DNA from: Fimbriimonadaceae bacterium
GTDB taxonomy: Bacteria; Armatimonadota; UBA10988
Direction of reading: 5' to 3'
Length of the DNA stretch: 64,000 nucleotides
Assembly: GCA_020850355.1 (NCBI GenBank)
Contig: JADZEX010000014.1
Coordinates: 1 to 64,000, forward strand
Of this stretch, positions 24,915 through 32,832 are shown in pieces (position 1 is the first letter of the stretch; each line of letters opens with the position of its first letter). Made by a program: the position numbers and the translations under genes. A model generated the notes under the pieces. It was not told the DNA's origin, made no database searches, and saw only the letters and a program-made list of their open reading frames with translations.

Positions 24915-26330
24915 CTACTCCTCCAAGAAGCGACCTCGCTCGCCGTGCAGCTCGCGCTCGCGGGCGTTCCAGAGGCTGGCCAGCCCCAGGTCGACGAGGT
25001 GCTCCAAACCCAGCTTGAAGCCATCGCCGGTGCGTGTCAGCCAGCCCTGCAGCTCGGCCTCCAGCGCGGCGGTGAGGGCCTGGTGGCCGGGGCTGCCGGC
25101 GAGGTTGTGCAGTTGGTCGGGGTCGGCGACGTTGTCGTAGAGCAGCCACGGCCGGCCATCGGCCCAGCGGGCATAGGTGTGGCGCGCGGTGCGCACGCCG
25201 CGCCACTCGGCGACGTTTTGGGTAAGCCCCTCGTCGACCGCCATGAGATCGAGCAGGAACGACGATCTTGGGCCCGCGGCGCTGCGGCCGCGAAGCGTGG
25301 CGCTGAGGTCGCTGCCCTGCATCGTCGCCGGCACCTCGAGGCCGAGCATCCCCAACAGGGTGGGCGTGAAGTCGGCGATCGAGAAGCAGACGGGATGGTC
25401 GGCGCCGGCCGGCACCTCGCCGGGCCAGCGCACCACGAAGGGGATTTTGGCCGCCTCGTCCCACGGCTGCTGCTTCCGGACGCGGCCGTGCGACCAGAGC
25501 ATCTCGCCGTGATCGGAGGTGTAGACGACGATGGTGTTGGCGGCCTGCCCGCTGGCGTCGAGCGCTTCCAGCAGGCGCATCAACTGGTGGTCCAGCGCGC
25601 TGATGGCACCGTAGTACTGGGCGTGCGCCAGCCGCACATCGTCCAGCCGGCCGAGCGCCTGCGGCGGCGCGCCGTCGCGCAGACCGAGCGGGTCGGGGGG
25701 CTGGACGTTCGGGGCCAGCGCCAGACGTTGCGGGTCGTACAGGTCGCGGTACCAGCGCGGCAGCAGTTGAAACGGGTTGTGCGGCGGGCCGAAGCTGAGG
25801 AACAGGCAGAACGGCTGGTCCGACGGCTGGGCCAGGAAGTCGCAGGCGAGGTCGGTCTGGAACTCCGGTTCGTAGCCCGGGATCGGCAGCAGATCCGGCG
25901 TGTCGCGGTAGTAGCTGCTGGCGAGGTAGTGGTGGATGCAGTTGTGGACGGCCCAGTAGTCGAACCCGTGGCGCCGCGGGCCGGGCGGTGTGAACTTGCT
26001 GCGCGGCACGCCGTCGAGGTGCCACTTGCCGATGTAGCCGGTGCGGTAGCCCGCGTCGCGGGTCAGCTCGCCGATGGTCAGCGCGTCGTCGGGCAGCGGG
26101 ATGTCGTTCACCGGCACGCGGTTGGTCAGCGGATACTGCCCGGTCAACAGCATCGCCCGCGAGGGGGTGCAGACCGGGCAGTTGGCGACGGTGTTGACAC
26201 AGCGCGTGCCCTCGGCGCGCAGCCGGTCGTAGGCCGGCGTCAGCAGCGGGTGCGCGGGATGGTCGATGTCGCGGCTGCGGAGTTGGTCGGCGAAGACGAA
26301 CAGCACGTTCGGGCGGTCGCTGGCGGGCAT
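24915..26330 (-). CDS. Type I (formylglycine) sulfatase, cytosolic
   Basis: A 471-residue arylsulfatase-family enzyme. The formylglycine motif CTPSR has Cys54 (VCTPSRAMLLTG), followed by the usual GYRTGYIGKWHLDG (about 95-108), the C-terminal YTSDHGEML metal/sulfate-binding motif and AAKIPFVVRWPG. The N-terminal metal site is FVFADQLR, with a single Asp as in a common bacterial subfamily. There is no signal peptide, which is unusual for polysaccharide sulfatases, so it may act on imported sulfated oligosaccharides or small sulfate esters. GGAG precedes the ATG. It forms an operon with the cobalamin adenosyltransferase. No maturase (anSME or FGE) lies in the window. Confidence 0.93.
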   Translation of the reverse strand: MPASDRPNVLFVFADQLRSRDIDHPAHPLLTPAYDRLRAEGTRCVNTVANCPVCTPSRAMLLTGQYPLTNRVPVNDIPLPDDALTIGELTRDAGYRTGYIGKWHLDGVPRSKFTPPGPRRHGFDYWAVHNCIHHYLASSYYRDTPDLLPIPGYEPEFQTDLACDFLAQPSDQPFCLFLSFGPPHNPFQLLPRWYRDLYDPQRLALAPNVQPPDPLGLRDGAPPQALGRLDDVRLAHAQYYGAISALDHQLMRLLEALDASGQAANTIVVYTSDHGEMLWSHGRVRKQQPWDEAAKIPFVVRWPGEVPAGADHPVCFSIADFTPTLLGMLGLEVPATMQGSDLSATLRGRSAAGPRSSFLLDLMAVDEGLTQNVAEWRGVRTARHTYARWADGRPWLLYDNVADPDQLHNLAGSPGHQALTAALEAELQGWLTRTGDGFKLGLEHLVDLGLASLWNARERELHGERGRFLEE

Positions 26331-26380
26331 CCGGAGGCTCCGCTGCCGAGTTCGCGGCGGCGGGCCGCTTCCCTGCCGCG

Positions 26381-26409
26381 TTGTCGCTGCGGCAGCCCCG
26401 TGATACGAT
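26381..26409 (+). promoter_or_regulatory. Promoter of the GT-C gene, predicting a leaderless mRNA
   Basis: TTGTCG (26381-26386), a 17-bp spacer and TACGAT (26404-26409) are followed by the ATG only 6 nt later (26416). Transcription would therefore begin at or within a base or two of the start codon, and no Shine-Dalgarno sequence is present. Confidence 0.5.
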
Positions 26410-26415
26410 GCGCCT

Positions 26416-28092
26416 ATGCCTGCGCGATGGTCGCGGTTCTGGTTGCCGATTGGCGTGGCGCTGACGGCGGCGGTGGCCTACCTGGCGGTCGGTCCCGGTA
26501 TCTTCCCGATGGATGACGCCTACATCCACGCCGTCTACGCGCGGCATCTGGCGACCACCGGTCAGCTCACCTTCAACCTCAACCCGCCCGACCAGGGGCT
26601 CGGCACCACCAGCATCCTGTGGCCGTTGCTGCTGGCGGCGCTGCAGCCGCTCGGCGGGGTGGTCGTGGCGGCGCGCCTGTGGGGCTTGCTGGCCTGGGCC
26701 GCCTGCGCGGTCTGCCTGACTGTGATCGCCGGCTGGATGACCGGCGACGCGCGCCGCGGGCGCACCGCGGCCTGCGTCGTGCTGCTCTCGGGCAACCTCG
26801 TCTGGTTCACGCTCAGTGGCATGGAGACGATGCTCTGGGTGGCCTGCGGCCTCGGCGCGGTGGTGGCCTACCAACGCCGCCGCTTCGCGCTGGCCGGGGT
26901 CCTGCTGGGTCTGCTGATGCTGACCCGCATCGAGGGCTTTGTGCTGCTGTTCAGCCTGCTGGCGGTCGAACTGCTGGCCGAGCGCCGCCTGACCCGCGGG
27001 CCGTGGCTGGCGACGGCGCTGGCGTTCCTACTGCTCTCGCCGTGGCTGGTCTACGTCCATGGCCAGACCGGGAAGTGGCTGCCGACCAGCTATCAGGGCA
27101 AGAAGCATGCCCAGATGCGCGGCGCGGTGCAGACCGTCCGGACGGCGCTCGGCGGCGGGGCCGTCGCGGCGCGGATCGACGAAGAGCATCTCCCCATCTG
27201 GACCATCGCCATCTACCCGCTCGGCGCGCTGGGCTACGGCGCGGCCTTTGTGGCGGGCGGGGCCTACCTGCCGGGGCCGCGGCTGCCGTTGGGCGGGGAG
27301 TTGGGCCGGATCACCGATGGCGTGGCCTATGCGGTGATCCCGTTGAGCCTGCTGTTGTACTGGCTTGCCTGGCCGACATTGCGGCGAGCCGGGCGGACCG
27401 CCCGCCACGTCGTGGGTGCCCCTGCCACGCAGCGCGCGTTGCTGGTCCTGGCGCTCTGGTTCCTGCTGCACAACCTGGCCTACTGGGCGAAGCTGCCGAC
27501 GCCGGGCACGGCGAGTCGCTACCAGGTGGTCAACCACCTGGCCTGGTGGCTGCTGCTGGCGGTCGGGGCGCTGGCGCAGCAGCCCCGCCGGGGGCGCTGG
27601 CCGCTGGTCTTGGTGGCGGCGCTGGCGCTGGTCAACTGCGGCTGGTGGTGGACCGTCTACCGCGCCGACGTGCGCCACATGCGCGACGTGCGGTTGGCCG
27701 CGGCGGAGTACATCGCGGCCCGCACCGCGCCGACCGACGTCGTCGCGGCGCACGATATTGGGGCGTTGGGTTGGGCGATGCAGCGGCGCTGCGTCGATCT
27801 CGGCGGGCTGATCGACCCCGGCTGGCTGAACGCCGCCAAGGCCGACCGGCAGGCCGCCTACCTGCAGGAGCAGCGGGCCACCTGGCTGGTGCTGCCCGAC
27901 AAGCACAGCAGCGAGGCGAAGGGCTTCTTCGACTACGCCGAGTTCCTCGGTCTGCGTGGCAATCCGCAGATCCGCTACCAGCCGGTGCAGTCGTTCGAGA
28001 ACGACTACGGGGAGTGGCGGCGGGGCGCGATGTCGACCTGGAACGCGCTCCCCGCGGTGACCATCTACCGGCTCGACTGGACCGCGCCATGA
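26416..28092 (+). CDS. GT-C-fold membrane glycosyltransferase-like protein
   Basis: A 558-residue protein with about ten to twelve membrane helices. The first extracytoplasmic loop carries a DDAYIHAVYARHLATTG motif (about residues 33-49) with the Asp-Asp typical of GT-C polyprenyl-phosphate-sugar transferases. TLSGMETMLW (about 133-142) resembles the SGMET element of the AftB/mannosyltransferase-like families. The C-terminal ~130 residues (DVVAAHDIGALGWAMQRRCVDLGGLIDP) form a soluble extracytoplasmic domain seen in the same family. It probably transfers a sugar from a lipid carrier to a cell-envelope glycan, with donor and acceptor unknown. It is apparently translated from a leaderless transcript. 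The next gene overlaps its stop as ATGA. Confidence 0.8.
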   Translation: MPARWSRFWLPIGVALTAAVAYLAVGPGIFPMDDAYIHAVYARHLATTGQLTFNLNPPDQGLGTTSILWPLLLAALQPLGGVVVAARLWGLLAWAACAVCLTVIAGWMTGDARRGRTAACVVLLSGNLVWFTLSGMETMLWVACGLGAVVAYQRRRFALAGVLLGLLMLTRIEGFVLLFSLLAVELLAERRLTRGPWLATALAFLLLSPWLVYVHGQTGKWLPTSYQGKKHAQMRGAVQTVRTALGGGAVAARIDEEHLPIWTIAIYPLGALGYGAAFVAGGAYLPGPRLPLGGELGRITDGVAYAVIPLSLLLYWLAWPTLRRAGRTARHVVGAPATQRALLVLALWFLLHNLAYWAKLPTPGTASRYQVVNHLAWWLLLAVGALAQQPRRGRWPLVLVAALALVNCGWWWTVYRADVRHMRDVRLAAAEYIAARTAPTDVVAAHDIGALGWAMQRRCVDLGGLIDPGWLNAAKADRQAAYLQEQRATWLVLPDKHSSEAKGFFDYAEFLGLRGNPQIRYQPVQSFENDYGEWRRGAMSTWNALPAVTIYRLDWTAP

Positions 28093-28445
28093 GCGAGCCG
28101 ACCCTGCGCGACCTGCAGGCCGTCTGCGACCAGTGGATTCGCGAGCATGGCGGTTACTGGGACGAGTGGGCCAACCTGGCGCGGCTGACCGAGGAGACCG
28201 GCGAGGTGGCCGCCGCCTTCCAGCGCGCCCGCGGCTTCCGGCCGCGCCCCAGCGAGGTCGATCTGCCGGGCGAGTTGGGTGATCTGCTGTGGGTCCTGCT
28301 GGTGATCGCCAACCAGCAGGGCGTCGACTTGAGTGAGCAGTTTGGCCGCGTGCTGGCCAAGGCGACGGCTCGCGACGGCGCGGCCTGGCAGCGCTGGGCG
28401 GCCGCTGGCGGGGCCGCGGCAGCGCGTGACGCGGCGGAGGACTGA
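28089..28445 (+). CDS. MazG-like nucleotide pyrophosphohydrolase
   Basis: A 118-residue cytosolic all-alpha NTP pyrophosphatase of the MazG/YpjD type. The metal-binding EExxE helix is in ARLTEETGEVAAAF (about residues 33-46) and the ExxD partner helix in GELGDLLWVLLVIAN (about 61-75). The family hydrolyses non-canonical or excess dNTPs to NMP and PPi. The ATG overlaps the upstream stop (ATGA), so it is coupled to the GT-C gene. The C-terminal tail is Ala-rich. Confidence 0.88.
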   Translation: MSEPTLRDLQAVCDQWIREHGGYWDEWANLARLTEETGEVAAAFQRARGFRPRPSEVDLPGELGDLLWVLLVIANQQGVDLSEQFGRVLAKATARDGAAWQRWAAAGGAAAARDAAED

Positions 28446-28446
28446 C

Positions 28447-29208
28447 CTGGACATCGTCGCCTACAACCGCGAACGCTGGAACCGCCAGGTGGCGCTCGGC
28501 AACCCGTGGACCCGGCCGGTCGACGCCGCGACCATCGCCGCGGCTCGCGAGGGGCGCTTCAGTGTGCTGCTGACCGAGCAGATCACGGTGCCGCGGGACT
28601 GGTTCCCGGCCGACCTGCGGGGTTGCCGGCTGCTCTGCCTGGCCTGCGGCGGCGGCCAGCAGGGACCGACCTTCGCGGCGGCGGGGGCGGCCGTCACGGT
28701 CTTCGACCTGTCGCCGGCGCAGTTGCAGCAGGACCGGCTGGTGGCGACACGCGAGGGCCTCGAGCTGCGCACCGTGGAGGGCGACATGCGCGACCTGAGC
28801 GCCTTCGCCGACGGCAGCTTCGACCTGGTCTTCCACCCCGTCTCGAACCTCTTCTGCCCCGAGGTGCGGCCGGTCTGGCGCGAAGTCGCCCGCGTCTTGC
28901 GGCCAGGCGGCGAGCTGCTGGCTGGGTTCAGGAACCCGGACTACTACATCTGGGAGCGCAGTGCCAGCGGCGGCTTCGAGTTGCGTTACCGGCTGCCGTT
29001 CGACCCGCGCCGCGAGGATCCCGCCGCGATGCAGGCGATGTTCGGCGACGATAGCCCGTGGGAGTTCAGCCACAGCCTGACCGACCTGATCGGCGGCCAG
29101 TTGGCGGCTGGACTGCGGCTGGTCGACCTGTACGAAGACACCCAGCCCGACCCGCCCGGCGACTACCTGCCGGCCTACCTCGCCACCCGCGCCGCGAAGC
29201 CCGTCTGA
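28447..29208 (+). CDS. Class I SAM-dependent methyltransferase, probable CTG start
   Basis: The likely product has 253 residues. The N-terminus DIVAYNRERWNRQVALGNPW is the conserved start of a methyltransferase subfamily of unknown substrate. SAM-binding motif I is LLCLACGGGQQG (about 60-71) and motif II VTVFDLSPAQL, followed by FDLVFHPVSNLFC and VLRPGGELLAGF. The codon matching the usual initiator Met is CTG at 28447, with a perfect GGAGG 6 nt upstream. The nearest GTG (28426) has no ribosome site, and no in-frame ATG is close. It begins 1 nt after the MazG-like stop, so it belongs to the same plus-strand run. The substrate is unknown. Confidence 0.8.
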   Translation: MDIVAYNRERWNRQVALGNPWTRPVDAATIAAAREGRFSVLLTEQITVPRDWFPADLRGCRLLCLACGGGQQGPTFAAAGAAVTVFDLSPAQLQQDRLVATREGLELRTVEGDMRDLSAFADGSFDLVFHPVSNLFCPEVRPVWREVARVLRPGGELLAGFRNPDYYIWERSASGGFELRYRLPFDPRREDPAAMQAMFGDDSPWEFSHSLTDLIGGQLAAGLRLVDLYEDTQPDPPGDYLPAYLATRAAKPV

Positions 29209-29261
29209 GAGGTCCCGCGCCGCCCGGCGCGAAGCTCGTTCGTCACCCAAGGAAGATGCCC

Positions 29262-31892
29262 ATGGCTGGCCGCACGCTGCACGTGATCTCGCACTCGCAC
29301 TGGGATCGCGAGTGGTACATGCCCTTCGAACTGCACCGCCGGCGGCTGGTCAAGCTGCTCGACGACCTGCTGGAGGTGATCGACCGCGACCCCGAGTTCG
29401 GCAGCTTCCACCTCGACGGGCAGACCATCCCGTTGGACGACTACCTGGCGGTGCGCCCGCAGCAACGCGCCCGGCTGCAGGCGGCGGCGCAGGCCGGGCG
29501 GCTGACCGTCGGGCCGCACTACATCCTGCAGGACGAGTTCCTGACCAGCGCCGAGGCGCAGGCCCGCAACCTGCTCTACGGATTGCGCCACGCGGCCGAG
29601 TTCGGCGAGCCGCTGCGAGTCGGCTACCTCGCCGACTCCTTCGGTCACATCGGCCAGATGCCGGCCCTGTTGCGAGGCTTCGGCATCGACAACGCGGTGT
29701 TCGGCCGGGGCGTCAACCGGCTCAACCCCCAGGCCTCGCCCGACGCGCCGCTCAGCGAGCGGGGGTACCCCAGCGAACTGTGTTGGGAGGGCAGCGACGG
29801 CAGCCAGGTGCTGGGCATCTTCATGGCCAACTGGTACGCCAACGCGATGGACATCCCCAGCGACCAGGCGGCCTGCGTGGCGCGCTTCGAAGCGATCCGC
29901 GACGCCGCGCTGCGCTATGCCACGACGCCGCACCTGCTGCTGATGAACGGCTGCGACCACACCCCCTGCCAGCTCCACATCAGCACCCTGATCGGCCAGG
30001 CGCGCGAGGCGTTGGACGACGTGGTGGTCCATAGCCGGCTCGACGACTACGTGCGCGCGGTGCAGGCGACGGTGATCGACCTGGAGCTGGCCCGCGGCGA
30101 GCTGCGCAGCGAGTACACCGACGGCTGGGGCACCTTGACCAATGTGCTCAGCTCGCGGCTCTATCTGAAGCAGGCCAACACCCGTTGCCAGGACCTCCTT
30201 GAAAAGCACCTCGAACCGCTGCAGGCGGTCGACTTTGCGCTGGGCGGCGGGATCGACCGCGACTTTCGGGCCTACCTCTGGAAGCTGCTGCTGCAGAACC
30301 ACCCGCACGACAGCATCTGCGGCTGCAGTTGCGACCAGGTACACCAGGAAATGGAGACCCGCTTCGCGAAGGTCGAGCAACTTGCCGACCAGCTCGCCAA
30401 GGAGTCCTTCGAGCGTCTCGCCGGCCGGGTCGACACCAGCGCGCTGCCCGCCGACGCGGTCGCTGTGGTGGTCTACAACCCGCTCGGCACGGCGCGCCGC
30501 GAAGTGGTCGAGGTCGAGGTGAGCTTCGAGCAGGGCGTCGAGGTCGACGAAGTAGCGGTCTGTGATGCGGCCGGCGCGCCGGTGCCAGCGACGGTCAAGG
30601 AAGACCACGGACTGGTCTGGGACTACGCCCTGCCGGACGACCGCTTCCGGGTGCCGTTCCACTGCCGCCGCCTGACTGTCGAGCTGCTGGCCGACGTCCC
30701 GGCCTGCGGCTACGCCACCTATCAGATCGCCCCGAGCAGCGCCGCGCCGCCGCCCGAGCCGGAGGTCGGCGACGTGATTGAGAACGAGTGGCTGCGTGTC
30801 GAGCGCTGCGACGGCTACACCGTCAACCTGCTGGACAAGCGCACGGGCCGCACCTGGGAAGGGCTCAACCTGCTGCTGCTGGGCGGTGACGAGGGCGACG
30901 AGTACAACTACCGGCAGCCGGCCGACGACGCACTGGTCGGCCTGGAGCCCGAGACCTGCGGCCACCACCACGACGACGAGGAGTGCGACCATCAGCACGG
31001 CGAGGTCGCGCTGGCCTGGAGCAACCCGCTCAGTGCGGGCTGGGCGCTGACCGGGTCGTTCGTGCGCGAAGGTGCCGACGAGCATGACGTGCAGCAGATC
31101 GGCGCGACCGTCTGGCTGGCCTTGCCAACCCACTCGCCGCGGCTCGATGTGCAGGTGGTGCTGGAGAACTACAACGCCACCGACTTCCGACTGCGGGCGC
31201 ACTTCCCAACCGACACGGCGACCGGTGTGGTGCAGGCCGATGGCCACTTCGAGGTGGTCGAACGGGCCATCACGCCGTGGTCGGGGTGGACCAACCCCAG
31301 CAACTGCCAGCCCTGCCAGCAGTTTGTCGACCTCAGCGACGAGCGTGGCGGGCTGACCGTGGCGGTGCGCGGATTGCCCGAGTACGAGGTGCTGCGCGAC
31401 GGGCGCAACACGCTGGCCCTGACGCTCTTGCGTGGGACCGGCGAGATCGGCGACTGGGGCGTCTTCCCGACGCCCGAGGCGCAGTGTCAGGGCACGCAGC
31501 TTGCCGACTACAGCCTGCTGCCGCATCCCGGCGCGCTGGCCGCCGAGGGCGTCGACGCCCTGGCCCGCGGCTTCGCCCTGCCGTTGACCGCGCGCCAGAC
31601 CGACCGGCACCCCGGCGAACTGCCGCCGCGCGGTTCGTGGGTCGCGCTGCAGCCCAGCACGCTGGTGCTCTCGGCGTTGCGCGTCGCCGAGGACCGCGAC
31701 GAGCTGATCGTGCGGTTCTACAACCCTTACGCCACGCCGGTTGAGGCGACGGTGCAGTGCGGCCTGCCGGTGACCGCGGTGCACCGCTGCAATCTCAACG
31801 AAGAACCGGCCGCGGCGCTGCCGCTGGTGGCCGGCGCGGTGCGGCTGGCGGTGGGGGCCAAGGAGATCGTCAGCCTGGCGCTACGCTGCTGA
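29262..31892 (+). CDS. GH38 alpha-mannosidase family glycosidase
   Basis: An 876-residue cytosolic enzyme of family GH38, the retaining, zinc-dependent alpha-mannosidases that include MngB-like mannosylglycerate hydrolases. The zinc-ligand segment HSHWDREW is at residues 11-18. The nucleophile is Asp125 in GYLADSFGH and the helical domain ends near NHPHDSICGCS. The start at 29262 has AAGGA 8 nt upstream, and the ATG 6 nt earlier overlaps that site. An unusual acidic/His-rich insert, ETCGHHHDDEECDHQHGE at 564-581, lies in the beta-sandwich part and could bind an extra metal. It is part of a sugar-catabolism stretch with the isomerase and the heparinase-type lyase downstream. Specificity, whether alpha-mannoside or mannosylglycerate, is not resolved. 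Confidence 0.9.
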   Translation: MAGRTLHVISHSHWDREWYMPFELHRRRLVKLLDDLLEVIDRDPEFGSFHLDGQTIPLDDYLAVRPQQRARLQAAAQAGRLTVGPHYILQDEFLTSAEAQARNLLYGLRHAAEFGEPLRVGYLADSFGHIGQMPALLRGFGIDNAVFGRGVNRLNPQASPDAPLSERGYPSELCWEGSDGSQVLGIFMANWYANAMDIPSDQAACVARFEAIRDAALRYATTPHLLLMNGCDHTPCQLHISTLIGQAREALDDVVVHSRLDDYVRAVQATVIDLELARGELRSEYTDGWGTLTNVLSSRLYLKQANTRCQDLLEKHLEPLQAVDFALGGGIDRDFRAYLWKLLLQNHPHDSICGCSCDQVHQEMETRFAKVEQLADQLAKESFERLAGRVDTSALPADAVAVVVYNPLGTARREVVEVEVSFEQGVEVDEVAVCDAAGAPVPATVKEDHGLVWDYALPDDRFRVPFHCRRLTVELLADVPACGYATYQIAPSSAAPPPEPEVGDVIENEWLRVERCDGYTVNLLDKRTGRTWEGLNLLLLGGDEGDEYNYRQPADDALVGLEPETCGHHHDDEECDHQHGEVALAWSNPLSAGWALTGSFVREGADEHDVQQIGATVWLALPTHSPRLDVQVVLENYNATDFRLRAHFPTDTATGVVQADGHFEVVERAITPWSGWTNPSNCQPCQQFVDLSDERGGLTVAVRGLPEYEVLRDGRNTLALTLLRGTGEIGDWGVFPTPEAQCQGTQLADYSLLPHPGALAAEGVDALARGFALPLTARQTDRHPGELPPRGSWVALQPSTLVLSALRVAEDRDELIVRFYNPYATPVEATVQCGLPVTAVHRCNLNEEPAAALPLVAGAVRLAVGAKEIVSLALRC

Positions 31893-31940
31893 GGCAGGAT
31901 CCGGGCGCGCGGCGGCGAACCGCCGGGCGGGAGCCGTGCT

Positions 31941-32759
31941 GTGAAGATCGCGTTCATGACGTTCGCCTGCCCCGAGTGGGAGCTGTCGGAGGTGCTGGGC
32001 ACCGCCTGCGAGCTCGGCTATGACGGCCTCGAGCCGCGCCTCGACTCGCAGCACAGGCACGGCATCGAAGTCGACCTGAGCAGCGCTGGCCGCGCCGCCG
32101 TGAAGCGGCAGGCCGCCGACTCCGACATCGCGCTGTGCTGTCTGGCGACCAGCCTGCAGTATATCAAGGTCACCCCCGGCGACCGCGCCAAGCTGCTCGA
32201 CGACACCAAGGCCCGGCTCGCGTTGGCCCACGACCTCGGCGTGCCCGGCCTGCGGGTCTTCGCCGGGGGCCTGCCGCAGGGTACCAGCCTCGACGACGGG
32301 CTGGCCGCCGCGGCCGAGAACCTCCGCAGCGCCGGCGAACTGGCGCAACAGGCCGGCGTCGAGCTCTGGCTGGAGACGCACGACACGGTCTGCCAGGCCG
32401 TCCATGCCGCCCAGATCGTCGAGGCCTGCGCGCACCCGGCGGTCAACTTCAACTACGATGTGATGCACCCGTACCGCCTGGGCGAGGACCTCGACACCAC
32501 GTTCGCCGCGCTGGGCGACCGGATTCGGCACTGTCATTGGCACGATGCGCCGTGCGCCGAGGGCCAGCCGTTCATCTGCCGCTTCGGCGAGGGCGCGCTG
32601 CCGCTGGTCGAAATGCTCCGCCGGCTGCAGGCCAAGGGCTTCAGCGGCTACCTCAGCGGCGAGTGGTTCAACGACCAGCTCGGCGCCACGCCGGGCGACT
32701 CGCTGGCGCACTACCTCACCGCGACGCTCGAACTGCTGGCCGCGGCCGAGGTCGCCTGA
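31941..32759 (+). CDS. Sugar phosphate isomerase/epimerase-like TIM-barrel protein
   Basis: A 272-residue member of the xylose isomerase-like AP-endonuclease-2 fold. The barrel opens with KIAFMTFACPEWELSEVLGTACELGYDGLEPR. The metal-site acids and histidines appear as ELWLETHDTV (about 135-144), FNYDVMHPYR (about 170-179), HCHWHDA (about 197-203) and LSGEWFN (about 235-241), the family's E-D-H-E set. The start is GTG, with GGGAG upstream. The gap to GH38 is 48 nt, so they are probably one operon. It could act on a keto-sugar or uronate intermediate, but the exact reaction is unknown. Confidence 0.85.
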   Translation: MKIAFMTFACPEWELSEVLGTACELGYDGLEPRLDSQHRHGIEVDLSSAGRAAVKRQAADSDIALCCLATSLQYIKVTPGDRAKLLDDTKARLALAHDLGVPGLRVFAGGLPQGTSLDDGLAAAAENLRSAGELAQQAGVELWLETHDTVCQAVHAAQIVEACAHPAVNFNYDVMHPYRLGEDLDTTFAALGDRIRHCHWHDAPCAEGQPFICRFGEGALPLVEMLRRLQAKGFSGYLSGEWFNDQLGATPGDSLAHYLTATLELLAAAEVA

Positions 32760-32832
32760 GCGCGGTCCGCTTGCTGGCACCCGCCGCCCGCGGCGGACGT
32801 CGAAGGCTGCAACAGAGGCCGGGAGCTCTCGC

